Source: PFJX01 sp964393825
GTDB taxonomy: Bacteria > Pseudomonadota > Gammaproteobacteria > Burkholderiales > Thiobacillaceae
Assembly (NCBI GenBank): GCA_964393825.1
Contig: CAYMUY010000014.1
Coordinates: 1-64,000 of the forward strand
Direction of reading: 5' to 3'
Length of the DNA stretch: 64,000 nucleotides
The notes under the pieces were generated by a model. It did no database searches, was not told the origin of the DNA, and saw only the letters and a list, made by a program, of their open reading frames with translations. Of the stretch, positions 53,918 through 64,000 are shown in pieces (the first letter of the stretch is position 1; each line of letters opens with the position of its first letter). Both the position numbers and the translations under genes were made by a program.

Positions 53918-55647
53918 TTTATTTCTCCCTCGGGGGTGTGGGTGGTCTCGGACTTGGTAAAGAAGGTCTGGCGCTGGTGGTAGTAACCCAAAGCAAAACG
54001 GCCCTGGTCGGGCAAGGCGAGTTGGCGCGGGAAATCAGAGAGGTTTTCCATGATGTCGCCGATGAGTTTTTCCATCTGCACGGCGCGGCCACGGGATAGC
54101 TTGCCCAGGTGATGGTTTTTCAGCCGCAGCAGCGTAGTGAATACCGATACCGGGGTGCTGGAAGCCGCACCGTAGTAGCGGTCGCGAATGGTGGCGTTGA
54201 GGCCGGGGCTGGCTTCTTCCTGGATTTTTTCCAGGACGGCGAACAGGCGGCCGAGCCGGTAGGCCGGGTGGGTATTGGCTGGATCGAGCATGGCGAGGAA
54301 CTCCCTTTCGTTGCTATGGCGATGACGAATGAAGCGGTTGAGATAAGCCTTGATGGCGGCGGCGCGGGCGTGGGTGGGTTTCTGTTCCGCCCGGCAGCGC
54401 TGTACCGCCAGATTCAGCAGCGGAGCGGGGTAGGGCAGACCTTCCAGAATGGCGCGCATGACTTCGCCGCTCAGGTTGGGCGGGATGTTGTCCGCCTTGT
54501 TCAGCAGCGCCAATCCGGTGAGCAGGCGGAACAGGGACAGGTGTTCCGGCTCGTAATCGGCGTGGACGATCTGGATGTCATCGAAATGGCCTTTGATGCG
54601 TTGGGCCAACTCAAGCGCCGTGGCCGTTTCCCAGAAGCGGATGGCGATGCGCGCGGCGTTGGGCGCCAGGCCGAGGACATGGAAACGGGTGTTCGTATCC
54701 CCCACCGTGAACTTGCCGGAGTGCACCGCTGCATAAATCGCCTTCAGGGCATCGGTTCCCTGGTCGGGGTCGTCGCGCATCACCTCGCCGAACAGGTTTT
54801 CCAGTTCGTGTTTTTCCTCTGCCCAGAACACGGTGGAGGTGTCGCCGACTTGCATGCGCTGGCGGGAGTCGCGGGCCAGCAGGTGGTTGAGGGCGGTGGT
54901 GTAGGCGAAGACGGCGGGTTTGCCCAGCGGGGCGTTGGCGCCCTGGGATTTGCCGTAGGAATTAAAGGCATCCAGATTGAAGGAAACGACATTGGCGCCG
55001 GAGGATTGCGCGCCCCACACGCCCTTGATGGCGGGATGCAGACGCTCGATGACGGCCGCTTCGCCGCTGACCAGGCAGATACCCGTCGGTTGATCTGCTT
55101 CGGCTTCGCCGGCGCCCACGCTGGCGGCCACCACGGCGGGGCGCTGGCAGACCAGTTCCAGGTCGCCCTGCAGGCGGAAGGTCATGACCGGGTTGACGGC
55201 AAGAATGTCCGGCCAGGATGGAAACGCGGCCAGTCGATCCAGGTCGATGCCATCGAGAAAGGCCCGCACCGCGCGGATGCCGGCGTCGTCTTGTGCCGAT
55301 TCCGGCAGGGCATCGAGTCGGGCACGGAAGGCCGCGTGTTGCTCCACGACCCGCTCAGGCTTGCCGCGTGTGTCTACGCCCAACACATACTCGGCGTTGT
55401 CCCAGAGCAGATTCGCCGCCACGCCGGAAGTCTTCTTGACACCCTGCGGCACCAACAAGCGCTGGCCCACTTTCTTTTTTCCTTCGCCGGAACGGGTGTC
55501 GGCCAGATTCACCAACTGCCCCTCGGCATCGATTTCCAGGATGAAGGGAATTTCCGTTTCTTCCAGGCCGAAGGCGGGCAGGCGGTTCTTCGGCTCCGGG
55601 TCGCTTTGTTTACGCCAGTAATAGGCATTGAGCGCTTGCAGAATCAT
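53914..55647 (-). CDS. cas8c: Cascade large subunit Cas8c (Csd1)
   Basis: 577 residues, recognised as Csd1/Cas8c from MILQALNAYYWRK at the start, YVLGVDTRGKPERV, VVSFNLDAFNSYGKSQG and the helical C-terminus. It recognises the PAM and recruits Cas3; in type I-C an internal start can also supply the small subunit Cas11 (family knowledge). It overlaps cas5 and cas7 by 4 nt each. Confidence 0.96.
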   Translation of the reverse strand: MILQALNAYYWRKQSDPEPKNRLPAFGLEETEIPFILEIDAEGQLVNLADTRSGEGKKKVGQRLLVPQGVKKTSGVAANLLWDNAEYVLGVDTRGKPERVVEQHAAFRARLDALPESAQDDAGIRAVRAFLDGIDLDRLAAFPSWPDILAVNPVMTFRLQGDLELVCQRPAVVAASVGAGEAEADQPTGICLVSGEAAVIERLHPAIKGVWGAQSSGANVVSFNLDAFNSYGKSQGANAPLGKPAVFAYTTALNHLLARDSRQRMQVGDTSTVFWAEEKHELENLFGEVMRDDPDQGTDALKAIYAAVHSGKFTVGDTNTRFHVLGLAPNAARIAIRFWETATALELAQRIKGHFDDIQIVHADYEPEHLSLFRLLTGLALLNKADNIPPNLSGEVMRAILEGLPYPAPLLNLAVQRCRAEQKPTHARAAAIKAYLNRFIRHRHSNEREFLAMLDPANTHPAYRLGRLFAVLEKIQEEASPGLNATIRDRYYGAASSTPVSVFTTLLRLKNHHLGKLSRGRAVQMEKLIGDIMENLSDFPRQLALPDQGRFALGYYHQRQTFFTKSETTHTPEGEIK

Positions 55648-56309
55648 CCCCGTACCTCCTCGCTATCCCAGGCCGGCACCTTGACCACGCCGTTTTCCAT
55701 GCGAGCGCGGAAGAAACGGGGTTGCGGATCGGCTGGCTGGGTGAAATCCAGGTCGTGCAGCATGAAACCCAGGTCGCGGGTTTCCGGGATGGCGGGCGGT
55801 TCGCCGTCCAGGTCGGAGACCAGGCGGAACGCGGCGGCGAATTCGCGGCAGCCCAGGTAGGGCTGGTTCACGCACTGGCCTTTGTTCGCGCGGCGTTCGA
55901 ACATCTCCTGGAACTTCATCGGCGTGTTGTCCGGCGCCGCGCCGGGCAGCACTTCCAGATCGGCGTGGACACGGTAAGCGACATCGCGCAGGAACAGCCC
56001 GGCGCGCTGCTGGCGCTCGTCCTCGATGTATTGCGCCAAGTCGCCCACGCCGTTCCTCATCGCGGTTTCCACCTTGCTACTGGACACCACGCCGGACACC
56101 TCGTTGCGGCGCAGATTGAGCCAGCGGATGGGCCGCAAAATCTCGATCCGGCGAACATGCCAGCGCATCGCCGGTTTCCACAGAATGGCCTCGAAACAGG
56201 CGCGGGCGGCGGAAGGCGTCATCACGTCGTAGCTGACCCGCTCGACCTTCATTTCCGGTCGGGTAAAGCAGGCGTAGGGGCCGGAGAGTTCAAGGCAGTA
56301 GGTTTTCAT
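55644..56309 (-). CDS. cas5d: crRNA-processing Cascade subunit Cas5d
   Basis: 221 residues, RAMP fold with LELSGPYACFTRPEMKVERV and RQQRAGLFLRDVAYRV. In type I-C, Cas5d cuts the repeat RNA and caps the 5' handle, replacing Cas6, which is absent here as expected. It starts 9 nt after the cas3 stop. Confidence 0.95.
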   Translation of the reverse strand: MKTYCLELSGPYACFTRPEMKVERVSYDVMTPSAARACFEAILWKPAMRWHVRRIEILRPIRWLNLRRNEVSGVVSSSKVETAMRNGVGDLAQYIEDERQQRAGLFLRDVAYRVHADLEVLPGAAPDNTPMKFQEMFERRANKGQCVNQPYLGCREFAAAFRLVSDLDGEPPAIPETRDLGFMLHDLDFTQPADPQPRFFRARMENGVVKVPAWDSEEVRG

Positions 56310-56318
56310 CGTGCTCCC

Positions 56319-58601
56319 TCAAGCAATGGTGTTCGTTGGCTGTAGTGGAAACCCATTCGGGTTTAGCCCGAGGTCCGGATCATAGAGCCAGTCGCTGACC
56401 TGAATGAACAACCCCGGCATGGCCTCCTCGATGTCGCCCTGCTCCAGCAATTTCAAGGCTTCCCGGCGATGGACGTTGACCGTGTAGCGCTGGAGCTTGC
56501 GCATCAGCCAGCGTTGCGGGCCGTCCTTGCGCAGGGTGTTCAACAGCATGTCCACCGTGTCGTCGGCAGCTTCCGGGCCGCGATAGCGGACGATGACCGG
56601 GGCGCTGTCTTCGTCCTGGATGAGCTTGAATTTCTCGGCGGCGCTGCGGAAGTTGACGGCGAGGGAGAGCCCGTCGACCTTGAGCAAACCGGTGATGTCG
56701 TGTTGATCCAGGTCGCAGGCGTGATAGAGCCGTTCGAAGTAGCGGGCGAACAGGGCGCGCTCCAGCGGCTTGCCAGTGATGCCATGCAGGACGGATTTGC
56801 AGGCGTCTTCGCCTTTGCGCAGCAGGCCGGGCGGGGCGGGTTTGGGGGCGACGAACACCACGACCTCGCCGCGTTCCAGCTTCCCTTCCCGATTGCAGCG
56901 CCCGGCGGCCTGGGCGATGGAGTCCAGGCCGGCCAGCGCCCGATAGACCACGGGAAAGTCCACATCGACGCCGGCTTCCACCAGTTGCGTGCTGATGACG
57001 CGGGTGGGAATGCCCGCTTTCAAGCGCGCTTTGATTGAGGCGATGAGTTGCGAGCGGTGCGCGCCGCACATCAGGGCGGAGAGGTGCAGGGTGCCTGCCG
57101 GCATGCGTTGCCAGAGTTCGCGCGCGTCGTTGCGGCGGTTGACGATGGCGAGCACGGAGTCGCAAGCACCGAGTTTGTCCGCCAGGGTGTCCCAATCGCA
57201 TGGGGCCTGCATGTCGGCGGGCAGGGTCACGTTCACCCTCTCCAGGGCGCGATAGAGAGTATCCGGGTCGGGCACGATTTCGCGCACGTTTTCCAGGCCG
57301 CGCAGGTTCTGTTGGGCATCGAAATAGGCGCGGGTGCTCAAAGCCGGCTGGGTGGCGGTGGAGAGCACCACGGTGACGCCATAGTGGCGGCTGAGCAGGT
57401 TGAGCACGTCGAGGATGGGTTGCAGGAATTCCGGCGGCAGGAGTTGCGCTTCATCCAGCACCACGACTGAATTCACGATGTTGTGCAGCTTGCGGCAGCG
57501 GGAGGTTTTCGCCGCGAACAGCGACTCGAAGAACTGCACGTTGGTGGTGACGACGATGGGGGCATCCCAGTTTTCGCAGGCCAGACGCGATTGGTGGTTT
57601 TCCCTGGCCGGATCGGCCTCGGCGTTGCTGTGATGCTCGATGACAGCCTCATTGAAGATGCCCCGGAAAATGTCGGCGGTCTGCTCGATGATGCTGGTGT
57701 AGGGGATGACGTGGATGACGCGGCGTTTGCCGTGCTTGTTCGCATGTTCCAGGGCGAAGGCCAGGCTGGAGAGCGTCTTGCCGCCGCCAGTAGGGACGGT
57801 GAGGGAGAACAGGCCGGGGGCTTCGGCAGCCTTGGCGCGGCATTGCGCCAGGACATCGGCGCGTAGCTTATTGACCTGGGTGGCAGCCGCTTGGGCCGCC
57901 AGGTCGGCCATGTGCCGGTCGAACTGCTTGAGCAGCGTGGCCATGTCCGGCCAGCCTTCACGTCCGGCGGCCTTGGCCGGGTCCATGTAGGCCTCGGTGT
58001 CGAGAAAGTCGGCGTCCACCAGGCAGGAAAACAGCATCCGCACCCAGAGGGCGAAGCCGGCGCTGCCGCCGGGGATGGCGCGCAGGTCGGGCTTGAAGAC
58101 GCCCGGATCGAGGATGGCCGCGGGCGGGTTTGTCGCCAGGGCTTCTTCGAGTTCGTCACGGCTGGCAGGCAGCATCAGGCGTTCGTTCAATCCGCTGTGC
58201 CAATCATCCAGTCCGGCATGGTGGCCGGCGATCAGGTAGGCCAGGATGCGGCCGGCTGTTTTGAAGGTGTCGCAGGCCAGCAGCGCGCCGGCGGTGGAAT
58301 GTGGCGAACGCCCCGGCTTGTTTTCAATGTGGGCATCCAATGCTTCGAACCCCGTAACTTGCCGGATGTATTCCTGAAATCGCGGTCGGTACTTGCCCAG
58401 GTCGTGCCACTGTCCCGCCAGCCGAGCCCAATCCTCGCCAAAGGTATGGGCAAAGCCAGCGGCCATGGCAGCAACACGCGACAGGTGATCGGCCAGGTCA
58501 TGCGGCGGGAGCCAGACCCCAGATGCGTCTCGGGCGGCATGGGCAATGGGTTGGTTCTTGCCGTTCAAGTCATCCCTCACTGTTGTTTTTTTCGACGACA
58601 C
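56319..58601 (-). CDS. cas3: CRISPR nuclease-helicase Cas3
   Basis: 760 residues: N-terminal HD nuclease (HDLADHLSRV; WHDLGKYRPRFQ, His66-Asp67), then a superfamily 2 helicase with Walker A PTGGGKTLSS, VVLDEAQLLPP (DEAQ variant of DEAH) and the STATQPAL motif, and a C-terminal accessory domain. It unwinds and degrades target DNA after Cascade binding. GTG start at 58601. It is the first gene of the cas operon. Confidence 0.96.
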   Translation of the reverse strand: MSSKKTTVRDDLNGKNQPIAHAARDASGVWLPPHDLADHLSRVAAMAAGFAHTFGEDWARLAGQWHDLGKYRPRFQEYIRQVTGFEALDAHIENKPGRSPHSTAGALLACDTFKTAGRILAYLIAGHHAGLDDWHSGLNERLMLPASRDELEEALATNPPAAILDPGVFKPDLRAIPGGSAGFALWVRMLFSCLVDADFLDTEAYMDPAKAAGREGWPDMATLLKQFDRHMADLAAQAAATQVNKLRADVLAQCRAKAAEAPGLFSLTVPTGGGKTLSSLAFALEHANKHGKRRVIHVIPYTSIIEQTADIFRGIFNEAVIEHHSNAEADPARENHQSRLACENWDAPIVVTTNVQFFESLFAAKTSRCRKLHNIVNSVVVLDEAQLLPPEFLQPILDVLNLLSRHYGVTVVLSTATQPALSTRAYFDAQQNLRGLENVREIVPDPDTLYRALERVNVTLPADMQAPCDWDTLADKLGACDSVLAIVNRRNDARELWQRMPAGTLHLSALMCGAHRSQLIASIKARLKAGIPTRVISTQLVEAGVDVDFPVVYRALAGLDSIAQAAGRCNREGKLERGEVVVFVAPKPAPPGLLRKGEDACKSVLHGITGKPLERALFARYFERLYHACDLDQHDITGLLKVDGLSLAVNFRSAAEKFKLIQDEDSAPVIVRYRGPEAADDTVDMLLNTLRKDGPQRWLMRKLQRYTVNVHRREALKLLEQGDIEEAMPGLFIQVSDWLYDPDLGLNPNGFPLQPTNTIA

Positions 58602-58864
58602 GTCCCGGCCCGCCGGGTGACCAGCCGGGTTGACAGGCGTGGTCGTCGATCAGTCCGTCAGGACTTGATGTTTATAGCCAGAAAAAAACCACCCTGACAG
58701 TTCGTTATGAAGTGTAACCACGATTCACGAGCAGCCGTTTGGCTGATAGGTCAGATCGCATCAGGTGGGTCAGTGGCAGCCAGCCCCAGAGGGCTGGCAG
58801 CCATGACGCCAGCGATTGGGGGACTTGGATCGGGTTCTGGCTGTGTTGACCGTGAAACGGCGCG
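58602..58864. promoter_or_regulatory. Region upstream of the cas operon
   Basis: 263 nt without a gene. On the minus strand TATAAA (58676-58671) with CTGTCA 18 bp upstream is a weak candidate promoter about 70 nt before cas3. I looked for a degenerate CRISPR repeat here, as in CRISPR-regulated toxin systems, and did not find one. Confidence 0.4.
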
Positions 58865-59902
58865 CTAGCGGGTGTGGATCGGTACGGCGGTGTGGCCGGC
58901 GGCTGGCGCGGGCCAGTTTCCCGTTTTGTGCGTCTGCTTGACGACATACATGCGCTGATCCGCTACTTCCAGAAGCTTGTCGGGTTCGGTGCCGTCCTTG
59001 GGAGTGAGTGCGGAGCCAATGCTGGCTCGCATCCGGTATGGCCTGTCCTCAAACATGAAGGGGGGCTCGATTTCCGCGTCGATGCGGCGCACGGCGGAGT
59101 CGACCCCGTCCGGAGTTTCCAGCGGGGTCAGGATGATGCCGAATTCGTCTCCACCCAGCCTGGCGGCTGTGTCGGTGTCTCGCGTCACCTTCCTGATCCG
59201 GTTGGAAAATTCGATGATGACCGCATCACCGACGCGGTGACCATGAACGTCATTGATCTGCTTCAGCCCATCCATGTCGATCACCAGCACAGCGGATGGG
59301 CGCTGGTTTCGGCTGGTATGCGCCACGGCGTTGCGCAAGCGGTCCATGAATAGCGCCCGGTTCGCCAATCCGGTCATGTCGTCGTGGGTCGCCTTGATGA
59401 AGAGATCGTCGCTGTCGTATTTGACCGAGAAATACATGGTCGCGGCCACAACTTCAGACAACATGCCAAGCAGCGTTATGTCGCGTCTCTTGAAATTATT
59501 CGGTTGTGCCGACAGGGCCTTCAGCACGCCGATCGTGACCCCCCTGTGTTTGAGCGGCATGACGATCATCGAGCGCAAACCCACTCTCGCGCAGGCGGCA
59601 CGATCAACCCGGGCGTCCGTCTCCGAATCCGCGCAGGAGAGGGTTTTCCCGGTCATGACGCTCAGGCCGGACAGACTGGTGTCGATCCTGAGCCTGAGCC
59701 CGAGTTGTGGCCGGGCGAGGCCGGAGGCGGCCCGGTACACCATCTCATCGCCCTCGGCCAGTTCAATCACCGCGCCATCGGCCTCGATCAGGGAAAGCGT
59801 CTGTTCCACGATGAATTGCATCACGCCCCCCAGATCCAGCCCAAGCTTGGCAATCTCGGTCTGAATGTTGATGACCTGCAGGAGTTGTTGGCGAGATGGC
59901 AT
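58865..59902 (-). CDS. GAF-GGDEF diguanylate cyclase
   Basis: 345 residues, soluble. A GAF domain (about 20-170; SLIEADGAVIEL, VGLRSMIVMPLKHRG) precedes a GGDEF domain with LGGDEFGIIL and an RxxD inhibitory site (RDTD) five residues before. It should make c-di-GMP under control of a small ligand bound by GAF. It lies alone between the cas operon and the EamA gene, same strand as both. A TATAAT at 60084-60079 (minus strand) in the AT-rich upstream gap may be its -10, without a good -35. Confidence 0.92.
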   Translation of the reverse strand: MPSRQQLLQVINIQTEIAKLGLDLGGVMQFIVEQTLSLIEADGAVIELAEGDEMVYRAASGLARPQLGLRLRIDTSLSGLSVMTGKTLSCADSETDARVDRAACARVGLRSMIVMPLKHRGVTIGVLKALSAQPNNFKRRDITLLGMLSEVVAATMYFSVKYDSDDLFIKATHDDMTGLANRALFMDRLRNAVAHTSRNQRPSAVLVIDMDGLKQINDVHGHRVGDAVIIEFSNRIRKVTRDTDTAARLGGDEFGIILTPLETPDGVDSAVRRIDAEIEPPFMFEDRPYRMRASIGSALTPKDGTEPDKLLEVADQRMYVVKQTHKTGNWPAPAAGHTAVPIHTR

Positions 59903-60133
59903 GGTCTTGTTTTGATTGGAAGGCTTGTTCGGCTGACGGGGCAGATGGCGGCAAGCGCGAGCAGCCTGCCCGACTCCGGTCGTCGCGAGTGCATGGCGAC
60001 CGCCATGGTCGCCTTGCGGCCGGCTAGTTCGAAGTCAGACAGGCTGCCTGGCGGGTCATTACCGTTTCAGGTATCAAAATTATAACTTTATGAATACTAC
60101 TGTAGGCCAGCCAGGGGGCCGTCGAGATCGCGG

Positions 60134-60568
60134 TCAGCGCTTGATCGCCAGCACCAGCACGCCCGCGGCGACCAGGAAGATGCCCAGCCATTCGCGCGGG
60201 TTTGGCCGTTCGCCGAGGAAGACGACCGCGAACAGGGCGACCAGGACCAGGCTGAACTTGTCGATCGGCGCCACCTTGGAGGCGTCGCCGAGCTGCAGGG
60301 CGCGGAAGTAGCAGACCCAGGAGGCGCCGGTGGCCAGCGCCGACAGGGTGAGGAAAAGCCAGGTCTTGCGCGGCAGCGCGAAGGGGTCGCTCCACTTGCC
60401 GGCGAACCAGACGAAGCCGGCCAGCACGAAGGTGATGATGACCGTGCGCACCAGGGTCGCCAGGTCGGAATCGACGCCCTGGATGCCGATCTTGGCGAAG
60501 ATGGCGGTGAGTGCGGCGAAGACGGCGGACAGCAGCGCCCAGTGGAACCAGGTGAGAGACGCATCCAT
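60134..60568 (-). CDS. Small EamA-family (DMT) membrane transporter
   Basis: 144 residues with four to five membrane helices forming one EamA domain; ends VFLGERPNPREWLGIFLVAAGVLVLAIKR, the characteristic last helix with its upstream GERP. Half-length members act as dimers in the drug/metabolite superfamily; the substrate is unknown. I start at the ATG at 60568; the longer frame upstream lacks membrane character and overlaps the nnrS promoter region. Confidence 0.85.
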   Translation of the reverse strand: MDASLTWFHWALLSAVFAALTAIFAKIGIQGVDSDLATLVRTVIITFVLAGFVWFAGKWSDPFALPRKTWLFLTLSALATGASWVCYFRALQLGDASKVAPIDKFSLVLVALFAVVFLGERPNPREWLGIFLVAAGVLVLAIKR

Positions 60569-60701
60569 AGGTTTGTCCCGTTGGCGAGGAGTGTGGAGCA
60601 TAGCCCACGATTTGGGCGGTGTCGGCCGGGTTTGACGTTGGTCAAGGTCGCGCGTGCCGCGGGCGCCGACACTCCGGCGCCATTCCCCTTCGCTCGTCGC
60701 C

Positions 60702-61895
60702 ATGTCCCGTCTCTGGTCCACCTACACCGCCGCGCCGCATCGCGTGATGTTCCTTCCCGGCGCCCTGCAGATCGTGCTGGCCATGCTCTGGTGGCTGCTT
60801 GATCTGGAAAGCCGTCGCGCGGGGGGGGCGGGGCTGGGGGAATGGCCGGGGCCGGCGCTGCATGTCTGGTGGATGCTGTTTGGCCTCTTTCCCTACTTCA
60901 TTTTCGGTTTTCTTTTCACGGCGGCGCCGAACTGGTCGAACGGGCCGGCGATTCCCCGGGGTGCCTATGTGGCGAGCGGGGTGCTGCTGGCTGTGGGCGG
61001 TTTCGCGATTCTGGCCGGGCTGGTCCTGCCCGGGCTGGTGTTGCATCTGGCCGGCTGGAGCGTGGCGGTATGGGCGTTATGGCGCACCCTGTCCGGGGCG
61101 CCGGAAGGGGACCGGACGCACACCGGCATCGCCACGGCGGCGGCGGCGCTGGGGGGGGGGGGCGATGTGCTGTTCCTGGCCTGGGCGGCGGCGGATTGGC
61201 CGGATGCCTTGCGCCTGGCCGAGGCCATGGGGATCTGGCTCTTCCTGGTGCCGACCTTCATGGCGGTCTGCCACCGCATGATTCCCTGGTTCACCAGCCG
61301 CATCGTCGCCAACTACGTGATGGTCCGGCCGTTTGGCCCGCTCTGGGCGCTGCTGGCGGGCTGCCTGGCGCATGCGGTATTGGGGGCGCTGGAGTGGCGG
61401 GAATGGCTCTGGCTGGTGGACCTGCCGATGGCGACCATCGTGTTCTGGTACGCCAGCCGCTGGGGTGTGGCGCGCGGTGCGCGCCAGGTGCGCCTGCTCG
61501 CCATGCTGCATCTGGGATTCCTCTGGGCCGGGCTGGCCTTCTCCCTGTATGCCATCGACAGCCTTGCGCGTTACGCCGGCCTCGGCTGGACCGCCGGCCA
61601 GGCGCCGTTGCACGCGCTGGGCATCGGCTTCTTCGCCAGCATGCTGATCGGCATGGCCTCCCGTGTCAGCCTCGGTCATTCCGGCCGCAAACTGGAAGCG
61701 GATGGCCTGACCTGGGCGCTGTTCTGGCTGGTGCAGGGGGTGGCGCTGGTGCGCATGCTGCCGGAACTGATTCCCGCTGCGGCGCCACTGCTGGTCAGCG
61801 TGGCCGGCGGCCTCTGGCTGCTCGCCTTTGGCCTTTGGGCATGGCGCTATGCGCCGATGTACTGGCGGCCGCGGCGGGATGGCAAGGCGGGCTAG
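60702..61895 (+). CDS. NnrS-family membrane protein with poly-G tract
   Basis: 397 residues, about twelve membrane helices, recognised as NnrS by APHRVMFLPGALQ, the FGFLFTAAPNW segment, VPTFMAVCHRMIPWFTSR and HALGIGFFASMLIGMASRV, with the conserved histidines and Met expected for heme/copper binding. NnrS proteins protect against NO and related stress in denitrifiers; the mechanism is not settled. A run of 12 G (61151-61162) codes for Gly151-Gly154 and keeps the frame open, but gain or loss of one G would truncate the protein. The ATG at 60702 has no strong ribosome site. Confidence 0.85.
   Translation: MSRLWSTYTAAPHRVMFLPGALQIVLAMLWWLLDLESRRAGGAGLGEWPGPALHVWWMLFGLFPYFIFGFLFTAAPNWSNGPAIPRGAYVASGVLLAVGGFAILAGLVLPGLVLHLAGWSVAVWALWRTLSGAPEGDRTHTGIATAAAALGGGGDVLFLAWAAADWPDALRLAEAMGIWLFLVPTFMAVCHRMIPWFTSRIVANYVMVRPFGPLWALLAGCLAHAVLGALEWREWLWLVDLPMATIVFWYASRWGVARGARQVRLLAMLHLGFLWAGLAFSLYAIDSLARYAGLGWTAGQAPLHALGIGFFASMLIGMASRVSLGHSGRKLEADGLTWALFWLVQGVALVRMLPELIPAAAPLLVSVAGGLWLLAFGLWAWRYAPMYWRPRRDGKAG
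61151..61162 (+). repeat. G12 homopolymer inside the nnrS coding region
   Basis: Twelve consecutive G residues, the longest homopolymer I noticed in the window. Tracts of this length in coding DNA can slip during replication and act as on/off switches. Confidence 0.85.
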
Positions 61896-61900
61896 ACGGG

Positions 61901-63901
<2,001 letters not shown>

Positions 63902-63906
63902 GGAGG

Positions 63907-64000
63907 TTATTCCGACGGGTGGTTGACCAGGCACCAGTACAGGTGGATCTGGGTGGCCACATCCATGAAGTTGTCGAAATTGACCGGTTTGACGATGTAG
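63907..64000 (-). CDS. C-terminal end of a response regulator receiver (partial)
   Basis: The last 31 codons of a gene cut by the window edge read YIVKPVNFDNFMDVATQ and continue to NHPSE and a TAA. The Lys-Pro after Tyr-Ile-Val is the conserved receiver Lys and the helix after it fits a single-domain (Rcp1-like) response regulator. It sits 5 nt before the hybrid kinase ATG, so it probably shares its operon and may be a partner of that kinase. Confidence 0.8.
   Translation of the reverse strand, partial: YIVKPVNFDNFMDVATQIHLYWCLVNHPSE

Noticed and set aside
58602..58864. A degenerate repeat or antisense toxin RNA upstream of cas3
   Set aside because: No stretch resembles the array repeat by eye, and no small hairpin RNA with promoter and terminator is evident.

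Overview
The window is GC-rich bacterial chromosome. The set glnA/ntrB/ntrC, DUF4124, NnrS, FadL-type porin, globin-coupled and CZB receptors, and very dense two-component and c-di-GMP signalling suggests a betaproteobacterium (Rhodocyclales or a neighbouring order is my inference; no rRNA is present to confirm it). No phage or transposase gene is visible.

Layout. 1-5.3 kb: an OmpR/EnvZ-type two-component pair followed by an AEC carrier (minus strand), divergent from an operon for a c-type cytochrome, a FadL porin and a DUF2892 protein. 5.3-10.4 kb: nitrogen control, ntrB-ntrC plus glnA. The glnA upstream region carries a sigma-54 promoter and two NtrC operators that can be read directly. 10.5-13.6 kb: aroE, mtgA, mgtE. 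13.6-48.3 kb, almost all minus strand: the conserved housekeeping string murJ-ribF-ileS-lspA-fkpB-ispH, interrupted twice. A 13.8-kb chemosensory operon sits between lspA and fkpB. It encodes CheW, CheR-TPR, CheW, REC-HD-GYP, globin-MCP-CZB, NIT-MCP, CheA-REC, CheB, Hpt-REC, CheC and PAS-GGDEF, and it starts at a near-consensus FliA (sigma-28) promoter. A 13.3-kb c-di-GMP block sits between murJ and ribF, with three GGDEF-EAL proteins, a hybrid kinase, small receivers and a bacteriohemerythrin. 48.4-58.6 kb: a tRNA-Arg(ACG), then a type I-C CRISPR array of 23 repeats and its cas operon. A HicB-HicA toxin-antitoxin pair is spliced between cas7 and cas4 with start/stop overlaps. 58.9-64 kb: a GAF-GGDEF cyclase, a small EamA transporter, an NnrS membrane protein with a 12-G tract, a soluble REC-REC-kinase-REC hybrid, and the tail of another receiver cut by the window edge.

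How it fits together. Sensing of oxygen, redox state, NO/nitrate and zinc (protoglobin, heme c motifs, hemerythrin, NIT, CZB, NnrS) feeds c-di-GMP turnover and a chemosensory array that the promoter ties to the flagellar regulon. NtrBC controls glutamine synthetase. The most unusual arrangement is the HicBA pair embedded in the CRISPR-Cas operon: it shares the operon's transcript, and its antitoxin is too short to carry an obvious DNA-binding domain.
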